A stretch of DNA of 64,000 bases from Secundilactobacillus malefermentans DSM 5705 = KCTC 3548 (GTDB lineage Bacteria > Bacillota > Bacilli > Lactobacillales > Lactobacillaceae). Position 1 is the stretch's first letter. Each line of letters begins with the position of its first letter. Of this stretch, positions 57,582 to 64,000 are shown piece by piece. The notes under the pieces were generated by a model. That model saw only the letters and a list, made by a program, of their open reading frames with translations. It searched no databases and was not told the DNA's origin. The stretch is taken from assembly GCF_001436395.1 (NCBI RefSeq), contig NZ_AZGJ01000002.1, forward strand, positions 1-64,000. The letters are read 5' to 3'. The translations under genes were made by a program, and so were the position numbers.

Positions 57582-58541
57582 TTGGCAACCTACTTTTACA
57601 TAATCATTAATGAAACTGCTGGCGGCGGAAAAACTCGGCGCTTATGGCCGGAAATCAAACAGGAATTAGATCAAAGAAACATCAATTATGACTTTACCTT
57701 TTCAACTTATCACAAACATGCGGTTCAACTTGCTGAGCAATGGGCCAAACACATTGATTACAATAAAATCCCTAACCCAGTTTTACTAGCGATTGGTGGC
57801 GATGGAACCTTTCACGAATCGTTAACGGGTTTAATTAATGCCCATGTATCTCCTCAGATCCCAATAGGCTACGTGCCCATTGGCTCTGGTAATGATTTTG
57901 CTAGAGGTATGAAAATGAGCCTAGATTGGCGTCATGCACTTACCCAAATATTAAACTGTACGCATGAAAATATCATTAATATTGGGACTTATAATGACAC
58001 GCTCAAACATGAACGTGGTATTTTTACAAATAATCTTGGAATCGGATTCGATGCTGCTGTGGTTTCAAGAGCCAACCACTCCAAGAAAAAAGGATTACTC
58101 AATCGATTCCACTTGGGATCAATTAGCTATCTCGCTTCCTTAATTGGTGTCCTTTACAATCAAGAAGCATTTCCATTAACCGTTCATATTGATGATAAAC
58201 GGGATATATACCCCAAAGCCTTTTTAGTAACTACCTCAAATCATCCCTTCTTTGGTGGCGGTGTTAAAATACTGCCCCCTGCTTCCGTAAAGGATGAGGC
58301 CTTGGACCTAATAATCATCGAACGCCAAAATATCTTCGTTCTACTCTTCCTATTAATTATGATCTTTATTGGAAAACACCTCAATTTTAAAGCCGTCCAT
58401 CATTACCATGGAAAAAAGATTCAATTATCAATTTCTTCAATTGAATTCGGGCAAATAGATGGTGAAGAAATGGGTGGCAGATACTGGGATGTTTATTTGG
58501 GTGTTCAATCTTACCCCGTGTGGATTGACCCAACTATTTAA
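57582..58541 (+). CDS. Diacylglycerol kinase-family lipid kinase (YegS/BmrU-like)
   Basis: This 319-residue cytoplasmic kinase has the fold's key motifs: the N-terminal IIINETAGGGKT, the catalytic GGDGTFHE (near residue 73), IGYVPIGSGNDFARGM (near residue 94) and a late GQIDGEEMGGRYWDV. Family members phosphorylate diacylglycerol (DgkB in Bacillus) or other lipids. Which lipid is used here is inferred. It starts at TTG after AGAGGA. The next gene, an ADP-ribosylglycohydrolase, begins 12 bases after its stop, so they likely share an operon. Confidence 0.92.
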   Translation: MATYFYIIINETAGGGKTRRLWPEIKQELDQRNINYDFTFSTYHKHAVQLAEQWAKHIDYNKIPNPVLLAIGGDGTFHESLTGLINAHVSPQIPIGYVPIGSGNDFARGMKMSLDWRHALTQILNCTHENIINIGTYNDTLKHERGIFTNNLGIGFDAAVVSRANHSKKKGLLNRFHLGSISYLASLIGVLYNQEAFPLTVHIDDKRDIYPKAFLVTTSNHPFFGGGVKILPPASVKDEALDLIIIERQNIFVLLFLLIMIFIGKHLNFKAVHHYHGKKIQLSISSIEFGQIDGEEMGGRYWDVYLGVQSYPVWIDPTI

Positions 58542-58553
58542 GGAGTGTTTTTA

Positions 58554-59504
58554 TTGAATGAGGCCTACATCAAAAATGTTATATATGGTGTTGCAATCGG
58601 CGATGCTCTTGGAATGCCCCATCAATTTAAACCGCGAAACTCATTTATGACTCATCCAGTTACTAACATGACTGGTTTTGGTGCGTTTAATTTGCCTGCA
58701 GGAACGTGGTCAGATGATACAAGTATGACCCTTGCTGCTTTGGATTCCCTAAATGATGGACTCAATTATCCTAAAATGATGGAAAACTTTGTGCGTTGGA
58801 TTGAAAATGGCGCTTATACACCAACTGGGTATGCCTTTGATATCGGCAAAGGAACGCAAGATGCCATTTCTGCTTTTCAAAAGGGAACGCCCCCTCTTTC
58901 ATCAGGTTCAACTGATGAAACTAATAACGGCAATGGTGCGTTAATGCGACTAACCCCGATTGCACTTTATCTTGCAGTGTCACCTCATTCTGAATCCAGT
59001 ACATTTGAAATTATACGGAACTTCACTCGCCTGACGCATGGTCATTCCCGTTCAATAGTTGCTTCAGGCATACTTACAAATATTATGTTACAGGTTATTA
59101 ACCACCCTAAGCGACCCATTTTAGAAAACCTGACCAACGGAATCAATCAAGCGCGACGCTATTACGATAGGAAACCTGTTTACCAAGCTGAGTTGCACTA
59201 TTTTTCAAGACTCTTTAACCTTGCCCAGCTATCTGACATGTCCCAATCTTCAATAAAGAGTAGTGGCTACGTTGTTGATACTTTAGAATCAGTCTGTTGG
59301 TGTTTGCTGACGGAGCCTAATTCTTCTAAATGTTTATTGAAAGCCGTCAACCTTGGAGATGATACCGATACAATTGCATCTATTCTTGGGGGACTGCTCA
59401 GTATGAATCCTCAAACTAACTTTCCAATAGACTGGCAACGACAGCTTCAGGGCCAAAATCAACTGAATACAATTATTAAAAATAGTTCAAATTACCTTAA
59501 ATAA
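58554..59504 (+). CDS. ADP-ribosylglycohydrolase-family protein (DraG-like)
   Basis: This 316-residue all-helical metalloenzyme has the family's magnesium-binding elements GTWSDDTSMTLAALD (near residue 45), NGNGALMRLTPIALYL (near residue 123) and NLGDDTDTIASILGGL (near residue 267). Relatives remove ADP-ribose from proteins or split free ADP-ribosyl compounds. Its real substrate is unknown. I set the start at TTG 58554, 7 bases after AAGGAG, since the longer frame from 58545 begins inside that SD. The gene follows the lipid kinase gene. Confidence 0.9.
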   Translation: MNEAYIKNVIYGVAIGDALGMPHQFKPRNSFMTHPVTNMTGFGAFNLPAGTWSDDTSMTLAALDSLNDGLNYPKMMENFVRWIENGAYTPTGYAFDIGKGTQDAISAFQKGTPPLSSGSTDETNNGNGALMRLTPIALYLAVSPHSESSTFEIIRNFTRLTHGHSRSIVASGILTNIMLQVINHPKRPILENLTNGINQARRYYDRKPVYQAELHYFSRLFNLAQLSDMSQSSIKSSGYVVDTLESVCWCLLTEPNSSKCLLKAVNLGDDTDTIASILGGLLSMNPQTNFPIDWQRQLQGQNQLNTIIKNSSNYLK

Positions 59505-59545
59505 AGAGCCAAAACCTGAAAGTACCTCAGATTTTGACTCTTATT
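59504..59545. terminator. Terminator of the lipid kinase and glycohydrolase genes
   Basis: AAGAGCCAAAACCTGA pairs with TCAGATTTTGACTCTT across a 7-base loop, with a few mismatches, and T-rich sequence follows. Confidence 0.7.
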
Positions 59546-59550
59546 TATTA

Positions 59551-59751
59551 TTAATCCTCAGAGGCAGCAATCGCCTCTAAAATCATTTCTAATTGATCAC
59601 ACTTCCGACTGAGATTATGGGCTCTCTCATTGACGTTATTTTTAATTGTCTGGGTAGTGCTAGTGACATATCCGTGTTCTCGGTTTTCGAGTTCATTTAA
59701 TTCCCGATTAGCGGCCTTATATTCAGCCAAAATTTCGAATTTATTACTCAC
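59551..59751 (-). CDS. Small coiled-coil-like protein of unknown function (66 residues)
   Basis: This short protein is strongly helical and polar, rich in Glu, Asn and Arg, with a heptad-like stretch in LAEYKAANRELNELENR and NERAHNLSRKCDQLEMIL. One Cys is present and no membrane segment in this shorter form. I choose GTG 59751, 10 bases after AGGAG, since an ATG at 59811 has no SD. Function unknown. Confidence 0.6.
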   Translation of the reverse strand: MSNKFEILAEYKAANRELNELENREHGYVTSTTQTIKNNVNERAHNLSRKCDQLEMILEAIAASED

Positions 59752-59867
59752 CTCATACACACTCCTTTTTTTCAAAATTAGTATATAGATAATAAGCGAA
59801 TTGCTTAACAAGAGAAATATAACACTTCATTCGTATTTTGTTAACACTTTTCAGAAATATTTTTTGC

Positions 59868-59899
59868 AAAAAAAAAATCTCAAAAATGAGGTATTTTTC
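59868..59899 (-). terminator. Terminator of the LysM-NlpC endopeptidase gene
   Basis: On the minus strand a small CTCA/TGAG stem flanked by A-rich and ten-T runs lies just after the stop. The stem is short, but the T-run is long. Confidence 0.6.
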
Positions 59900-59902
59900 C
59901 TT

Positions 59903-60856
59903 TTAATTAACTGTCCCAGCAAAACTAGGCATAAAGTACTTACTAATTGTTTCGATTTCCACGTTTTGCCCTGGGGTCGGTGCAGCAACATATTGTCCGT
60001 TACCAATGTAAATTGCATCATGATAAGTTGAGCCCTTACTGCCCCAGAATAAAATATCGCCAGGAACCGCTTTGGCTACGCTGTGCGTTGTAACATGTGA
60101 TTCTTGTTGAACTGTATTATGTGGCAAAGAAACGCCAGCAGCATTCTTATAAACATACATAACTAATCCAGAACAGTCCATTCCCTTTAATGAAGCGCCA
60201 CCCCAAACATATGGGATGTTCTCTCCAGCCAATTTAACTGCTAATGCAGCTACTGAGGTTGTTGACGCATCATTCGTAGTCGTGACTGTTGTATCCTTGC
60301 TTGAGCTTGCCGTAGCCGTATTCGTTGAAGAACTCGTTGAATCATCGGTATCCACATGATTATCTTGCTTAGCAACTGTTCCGCTGACGGTTAGCTTTTG
60401 ACCAGCATAAATGGTACTACCAGAAATTTTATTAAGCTTTTGCAGCTTTGCAACGGTTGTGTCGTATTTTGAAGCAATCTTTGAAAGTGTATCGCCTGAT
60501 TTAACTTTATATGTATTCGTAGCAGACGAAACCTTATTACTTGTTTCAGTAACCGTTGTTGTCTTTGTCGATGTTTTAACTTGAGTGGTCGCTTTGACAG
60601 TTTTGCTAGTTTGCTGTTTAATCGTCAATTTCTGACCAACAAAAATGACATCATTTTGACTTGCATTCTTTTTGATTGAGTTAGCTGACTCAATACTTTT
60701 GACAGAAACGTTGTACTTTTTAGCAATGCTCCAAACCGTATCGTTTGATTTTACTGTAACCGTTTTTGCGCTTGCCGACTGGCTTGTTACCAAAAGAAAT
60801 CCAGCGGCACTCGCAACACCAGCCAATACCTTTACCGTGTTATGACTATGTCCCAT
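59903..60856 (-). CDS. Secreted LysM and NlpC/P60 peptidoglycan endopeptidase
   Basis: This 317-residue secreted enzyme has an Ala-rich signal peptide (cut near SASA-KTV, residue 30) and two LysM peptidoglycan-binding domains (about residues 33-79 and 115-158). A Ser/Thr-rich linker then leads to a C-terminal NlpC/P60 domain with catalytic Cys228 (GMDCSG) and His278 (YHDAIYIG). Such enzymes split gamma-D-Glu-meso-diaminopimelate or Lys-containing stem peptides during growth and separation. It starts at ATG after GGGAGTG. Monocistronic, with terminators at both ends. Confidence 0.95.
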   Translation of the reverse strand: MGHSHNTVKVLAGVASAAGFLLVTSQSASAKTVTVKSNDTVWSIAKKYNVSVKSIESANSIKKNASQNDVIFVGQKLTIKQQTSKTVKATTQVKTSTKTTTVTETSNKVSSATNTYKVKSGDTLSKIASKYDTTVAKLQKLNKISGSTIYAGQKLTVSGTVAKQDNHVDTDDSTSSSTNTATASSSKDTTVTTTNDASTTSVAALAVKLAGENIPYVWGGASLKGMDCSGLVMYVYKNAAGVSLPHNTVQQESHVTTHSVAKAVPGDILFWGSKGSTYHDAIYIGNGQYVAAPTPGQNVEIETISKYFMPSFAGTVN

Positions 60857-61012
60857 TAAATTTCACTCCCTCAGAGAAGATGGTCTTTAATACGAAAGCT
60901 GACAATGTAACTGCTTCCACATAACCACATATTAACACATCTTGTTCAATTTGTTTCAATAAAGGTTAAGAAATAATAAAGGTATGTACCAAGTATTTAA
61001 CTTGGGGTATGC

Positions 61013-61047
61013 AAAAAGGGTTACCAACGCAAAGTTGATAACCCTTC
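61013..61047 (-). terminator. Terminator of the DUF1002 gene
   Basis: On the minus strand AAGGGTTATCAAC pairs with GTTGGTAACCCTT and TTTTT follows. Confidence 0.85.
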
Positions 61048-61049
61048 TG

Positions 61050-62048
61050 TTAATTAAATAAACTATTAAAGAAATCAGTGATTTTTTGCCACAAACTCTG
61101 TAAAAAATTCTGAGCTTTTTTTGCATCCGCACTATTTGCGAAGTCTTTCAACGATGCCATTTTATCTCCAATAGAGGATTTTAAATCATTGGCAACATTC
61201 GTGACGTTGTTAATATACGTTTTAGTTGTTGAAACGGGTGCTTTTTGAACATTGCTTAGCGCTATGACGATATTATTAATTGAAGAACTAGGCGTCTTAC
61301 TCGTAATATCATGATCTGCTAATGCTTCTTCTAACATTTGCTTAATATCTGCTTTCGTTGCTAAATTATTATCCGATTGGCGTTGTTTTGCAAGTTTCGC
61401 GGAAACATCACCCACAGCAGACATTAATTTCCCTGGATAACTAGTATCGTCACTATTTGAATTAATGGCTGGTTGTGTCGCATCAAGCACATCATTGGCA
61501 GCCTGTGTGTTTTCAGCATTCAACGATAAGCCATCTGCAGCTAAGGCCTTGTAGACACCCGTTAAGGCTGATTCACCAGAGACTGACTTATCGGCCGTCA
61601 CCGTGATAATAACGTCCTTTACTCCTGCCATAGTTGCAACCATGGCATACTGTTGAGAAGTAACCTGTGAAATATTATTTTGGCCATTAAATTTTTCAAT
61701 ATTAACTTTAACGCCACTTCCAGGATCGGCAGGTGCTAACGAAACCGAGCTAATCATGCTTGCATCGGTTGTACCAGCAGAATTTAGATAAGTAGCATAA
61801 TCATTTCCCGTCGCAGTCAATGATTCATAATTTGACTTCACTCCTAGGGCAGTTGCAATATCATCCTTATCTTCACTTGCTAGACCGGCCCCATAGACAA
61901 CGTACGGCTTTGAAAGTGCTTTTGTTTGTACTGCTGATGAACTTGACGAGTCCGTCGTATCAGCAGAAGCTAGCTGACTTGTTATCCCCAATGTACCAAC
62001 AAAGACTAACCCGACAAATAGGTTAACTAATATCTTTCGCAGTTTCAT
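61050..62048 (-). CDS. Secreted DUF1002-family protein
   Basis: This 332-residue exported protein has a signal peptide (about residues 1-29, ending QLASA) and no lipobox. The body matches DUF1002 (YpuA family), with the family-like opening PYVVYGAGLASEDKDDIATA, VNIEKFNGQNNISQVTSQQY and TVTADKSVSGESALTGVYKA. The last about 70 residues are helical with an SLWQKITDFFNSLFN amphipathic end. Function is unknown; the domain is seen in several Gram-positive surface proteins. It starts at ATG after GAGGAA. Confidence 0.88.
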   Translation of the reverse strand: MKLRKILVNLFVGLVFVGTLGITSQLASADTTDSSSSSAVQTKALSKPYVVYGAGLASEDKDDIATALGVKSNYESLTATGNDYATYLNSAGTTDASMISSVSLAPADPGSGVKVNIEKFNGQNNISQVTSQQYAMVATMAGVKDVIITVTADKSVSGESALTGVYKALAADGLSLNAENTQAANDVLDATQPAINSNSDDTSYPGKLMSAVGDVSAKLAKQRQSDNNLATKADIKQMLEEALADHDITSKTPSSSINNIVIALSNVQKAPVSTTKTYINNVTNVANDLKSSIGDKMASLKDFANSADAKKAQNFLQSLWQKITDFFNSLFN

Positions 62049-62093
62049 AAACTATTCCTCATTTCACTTTGATAAAGTAATTGTACCCTATCC

Positions 62094-62124
62094 AATTAGT
62101 TTTAATGTGTATTTCAAACTAATT
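62094..62124. repeat. Inverted repeat between the DUF1002 gene and the serine hydrolase gene
   Basis: AATTAGTTT (62094-62102) and AAACTAATT (62116-62124) form a perfect 9-base inverted repeat separated by 13 bases, 46 bases upstream of the DUF1002 start. No T-run follows on either strand, so it is more likely an operator than a terminator. Confidence 0.35.
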
Positions 62125-62163
62125 TTAATGAATCTGAAAGCCCTTTAGCATTCCGTAATCATT

Positions 62164-62919
62164 TCACATATCCAATTCATAATTAGCAATGGATAATCCC
62201 ACTTGCTGCATCATTTGTAGCGTCTTAGTTCTATCACTCTGACTTGTGCTCAGCACCGCAACATCAGTAATGTGATTAGTCGTGATAAATCGTGCAACAT
62301 CATGATCAACGCCATTTCCTTCACCAGTTTTATTGAATACCTGAATTGGCCACCCTAATTCATCAAAGGCGCCAGGTAATTTATAGCGTGCTTGCTGATT
62401 CAAGAACCAGTCTTTCGTCTGCTTATCCGCCTTTTTTGAGATTAATTCTAATAGTCTTAAGGCTTCACTTGCAGTTGTCCTGTTATCAATCCCTTTTTCC
62501 AATGCCGATACATCCATTAGGTACCTATTTAAATGAGTTTCAGGAAAACCATTCCCTTGTAGCCATGAATTAACTTTTTTCATACCAAGTTCGTTGATAA
62601 TCAAATTAGCCGCCGTATTATCCGACACAGAAATCATTAACCCAAGTATCTGAGAAACTGTAAACTCACCCGACTGTAAAATCTGTAAAACGCCGGCACC
62701 TCCGACAATATTTGACTTCTTAAGTGAAATTAGGTCTTCAAAATTCAGATTTTCCATGGCACACGCCAAAATTGGCAATTTAATCAATGAGGCCGCCGGA
62801 AAACTAACATTTAAATTCTTTTCAAATACAATTCTGTCGTCAATTTTGACAATGACAGCACAATTTGCAAAGCCATCCAATTCGTCATGTAGTTCATCAA
62901 CAAGTTCAGTCATGTTCAT
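62164..62919 (-). CDS. Class A beta-lactamase-like serine hydrolase without signal peptide
   Basis: This 251-residue protein has the active-site set of penicillin-recognising enzymes: Ser44-x-x-Lys47 (ASLIK), Ser98-Asp-Asn100 and Lys196-Thr-Gly198. Its omega loop lacks Glu166: where class A has RWEP, it reads RYLM with Leu133. It also has no export signal, so it is probably cytosolic. That points to a peptidase or amidase role rather than antibiotic resistance. Its ATG overlaps the stop of the preceding peptidase gene (ATGA), after AGGAGA, so it is strongly coupled to that enzyme. Confidence 0.82.
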   Translation of the reverse strand: MNMTELVDELHDELDGFANCAVIVKIDDRIVFEKNLNVSFPAASLIKLPILACAMENLNFEDLISLKKSNIVGGAGVLQILQSGEFTVSQILGLMISVSDNTAANLIINELGMKKVNSWLQGNGFPETHLNRYLMDVSALEKGIDNRTTASEALRLLELISKKADKQTKDWFLNQQARYKLPGAFDELGWPIQVFNKTGEGNGVDHDVARFITTNHITDVAVLSTSQSDRTKTLQMMQQVGLSIANYELDM

Positions 62920-63809
62920 CGCCAGTATCTCCTAGCGCCTTCAAGTTCAGGAGCATAACGCATTTCAGTAAGCGTTCCAATATCAATGTTCTTTCCAATC
63001 GTTCGTGACTGAATCATTTGGCCATTTCCCATATAAATTCCAACATGGTGGACATAGCCTGTTCCGTGGTCATAGGCAAAAAACAACAGGTCGCCGGGTA
63101 AAAGTTCTTCGGGAGAAACGGGCATGCCATTTTGGCTTTGATCATCTGCGTCCCTAGGAATTTGAATTTCTAAAACTCGGTGTAAATTATAGGTCAAACC
63201 GGAACAATCAAATCCATACGAGCTTATTCCTGCCCACAGATATCGTAGGCCCATATATTGCTCAGCCATTTTAACAATAGTTTCGCCCACATTTCCGCCA
63301 ACGACGGGCAATTTAATTGAATCCGCTTGAATAAATCCACTTCCAAACGGGGTTTGAACTTTAAGCAAATTATCTTCCTCAGCAATCTGTTTAAAAGTTG
63401 TTCCCATACTAATATCCATTAAAGGTTGTTTCTGAGCGTCGAATAGAGTGGTACTTTTCACAGCTACTTTTACTTCTGCCGTTGTCTTATTAACAGATGT
63501 TAGCGCTTCAGGACCCAATAATTTAGTCGGAACCCAGCCACTATAGCCATCTAAGCTTTTATCATCAGGTTGCCCTAAAACGGAAACTTTTGCCCAGCCA
63601 CCCTCAGTATAGTCTACTAGCACCTGATCATTAAACAGTGCTTGGGTTGCCAGCCGATTGCCGTCAGCAAGGTCAATTGAACTTTCTAATGACATTTCAC
63701 TTACCCATTTTTTGACATCTCCAGTCAATGCCAGCTGATCTTCTTTACGTGGGGCATCTTTGCTTGTCCAAATAGTTGCAACCGGTACAATCACTCGTTT
63801 AATTTCCAT
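62916..63809 (-). CDS. NlpC/P60 dipeptidase with SH3 domains, YkfC-like
   Basis: This 297-residue protein has two SH3b-like domains (about residues 35-100 and 110-165), then an NlpC/P60 domain with Cys202 (FDCSG) and His255 (HHVGIYMG). It has no signal peptide, matching cytosolic YkfC-type gamma-D-glutamyl-L-diamino-acid dipeptidases that break down murein tripeptides. ATG 63809 follows GGAAGCGGGG; an in-frame start at 63848 has weaker SD support. Coupled to the serine hydrolase gene. The partial gene upstream resembles an L-Ala-D/L-Glu epimerase, which supports a murein-recycling role. Confidence 0.88.
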   Translation of the reverse strand: MEIKRVIVPVATIWTSKDAPRKEDQLALTGDVKKWVSEMSLESSIDLADGNRLATQALFNDQVLVDYTEGGWAKVSVLGQPDDKSLDGYSGWVPTKLLGPEALTSVNKTTAEVKVAVKSTTLFDAQKQPLMDISMGTTFKQIAEEDNLLKVQTPFGSGFIQADSIKLPVVGGNVGETIVKMAEQYMGLRYLWAGISSYGFDCSGLTYNLHRVLEIQIPRDADDQSQNGMPVSPEELLPGDLLFFAYDHGTGYVHHVGIYMGNGQMIQSRTIGKNIDIGTLTEMRYAPELEGARRYWR

Positions 63810-63877
63810 GAGAATTTCCCCGCTTCCTTTTCTATCAATATACAACATTCAACCGCTTTTCAAAAGGTAAGACCATC

Positions 63878-63914
63878 AAAAGGACACCAAGCGTTTTTCA
63901 CGTTTGGTGTCCTC
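63878..63914 (-). terminator. Probable terminator of the partial upstream gene
   Basis: AGGACACCAA (63881-63890) pairs with TTGGTGTCCT, with extra CG pairing inside, and a TTTT run follows on the minus strand. Confidence 0.65.
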
Positions 63915-63926
63915 TCATTAATATGC

Positions 63927-64000
63927 CTAACCCAAACCCAAGCCAATCTTATCAGGTAATGTAATATTTTCGCCTGATACTTCAATACCACCGGCAATTG
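63927..64000 (-). CDS. C-terminus of a probable dipeptide epimerase (partial)
   Basis: A frame entering from the right edge ends at TAG 63927-63929. The visible residues IAGGIEVSGENITLPDKIG plus the ending LGLG resemble the C-terminal end of enolase-superfamily dipeptide (L-Ala-D/L-Glu) epimerases, which finish in a GGhxhxxxxhxhPxxPGLGh pattern. The call rests on 23 residues and the YkfC-like neighbour. It could be another enolase-superfamily member. The rest lies outside the window. Confidence 0.5.
   Translation of the reverse strand, partial: IAGGIEVSGENITLPDKIGLGLG

Overview
The window is about 64 kb of a low-GC Firmicutes chromosome. Gene content and order point to a lactic acid bacterium of the family Lactobacillaceae: tuf-tig-clpX-ysxC, comEA-comEB-comEC-holA, pdhABCD beside def, an S-MK (SAM-III) riboswitch on metK, a fused GlnPQ-type transporter, and TTG starts with strong Shine-Dalgarno (SD) sites. 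The sequence alone does not settle the genus. Nearly all of it is core genome. I found no prophage, transposase, CRISPR array or rRNA operon. Most genes lie on the minus strand, with plus-strand islands at 1.9-2.8, 5.6-6.3, 9.3-10.1, 10.9-11.3, 15.5-16.6, 24.2-24.4, 36.3-36.5 and 54.2-59.5 kb.

Layout, left to right. 0-10 kb: a lipid-flippase-like exporter, a DUF915-type hydrolase, leuS behind a T-box leader, a PAP2 phosphatase, a DHA2 drug exporter, metK behind an S-MK box, and an unknown membrane protein. 10-16.6 kb: an unknown 134-residue protein behind two cre-like repeats, a 29-residue membrane peptide in front of a YbjQ-family protein, tRNA-Ser(CGA), the apt-recJ-rnz run, and a small protein plus lipoprotein. 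16.6-27 kb: a peptidoglycan O-acetyltransferase-like enzyme, obgE, uvrC, a glutamine-type ABC transporter (glnQ and a fused binding protein-permease), a 56-residue protein and argGH. 27-36.5 kb: mazG-like, ysxC, clpX, tig, tuf, a helical-repeat protein, RNase J2, rpsO and rpsT. 36.5-44.8 kb: holA, comEC, comEB, comEA, a SepM-like protease, coaD, rsmD, ylbG and ftsW. 44.9-54 kb: typA, an inositol-phosphatase-family gene, a UPF0223 gene, a lactate-dehydrogenase-like protein without its catalytic residues, and the pyruvate dehydrogenase operon. 54-59.8 kb: def, rpoY-rnjA, a diacylglycerol-kinase-family gene with an ADP-ribosylglycohydrolase, and small unknowns. 59.9-64 kb: wall enzymes, including a putative muropeptide-salvage cluster running off the right edge.

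Functionally the window covers translation and its quality control (leuS, tuf, typA, S15, S20, tRNA-Ser, def, rsmD, obgE, ysxC), RNA decay (both RNases J and rpoY), protein folding and turnover (tig, clpX), DNA repair and uptake (uvrC, recJ, comEA/EB/EC, holA), cell wall and division (ftsW, flippase, O-acetyltransferase, NlpC/P60 enzymes), and central metabolism (pdh, argGH, metK, coaD). Regulation visible in the sequence includes a leucine T-box, the metK S-MK box, candidate CcpA cre sites, paired ArgR-like half-sites before argG, twin tuf promoters and many clear intrinsic terminators.

No wholly new system stands out. The best candidates for under-described biology are (1) the lactate-dehydrogenase-fold pseudoenzyme with a cre site in its promoter region; (2) the right-edge cluster of an epimerase-like C-terminus, a YkfC-like dipeptidase without a signal peptide, and a class-A-like serine hydrolase lacking the deacylating glutamate; and (3) several small, well-initiated unknown genes.
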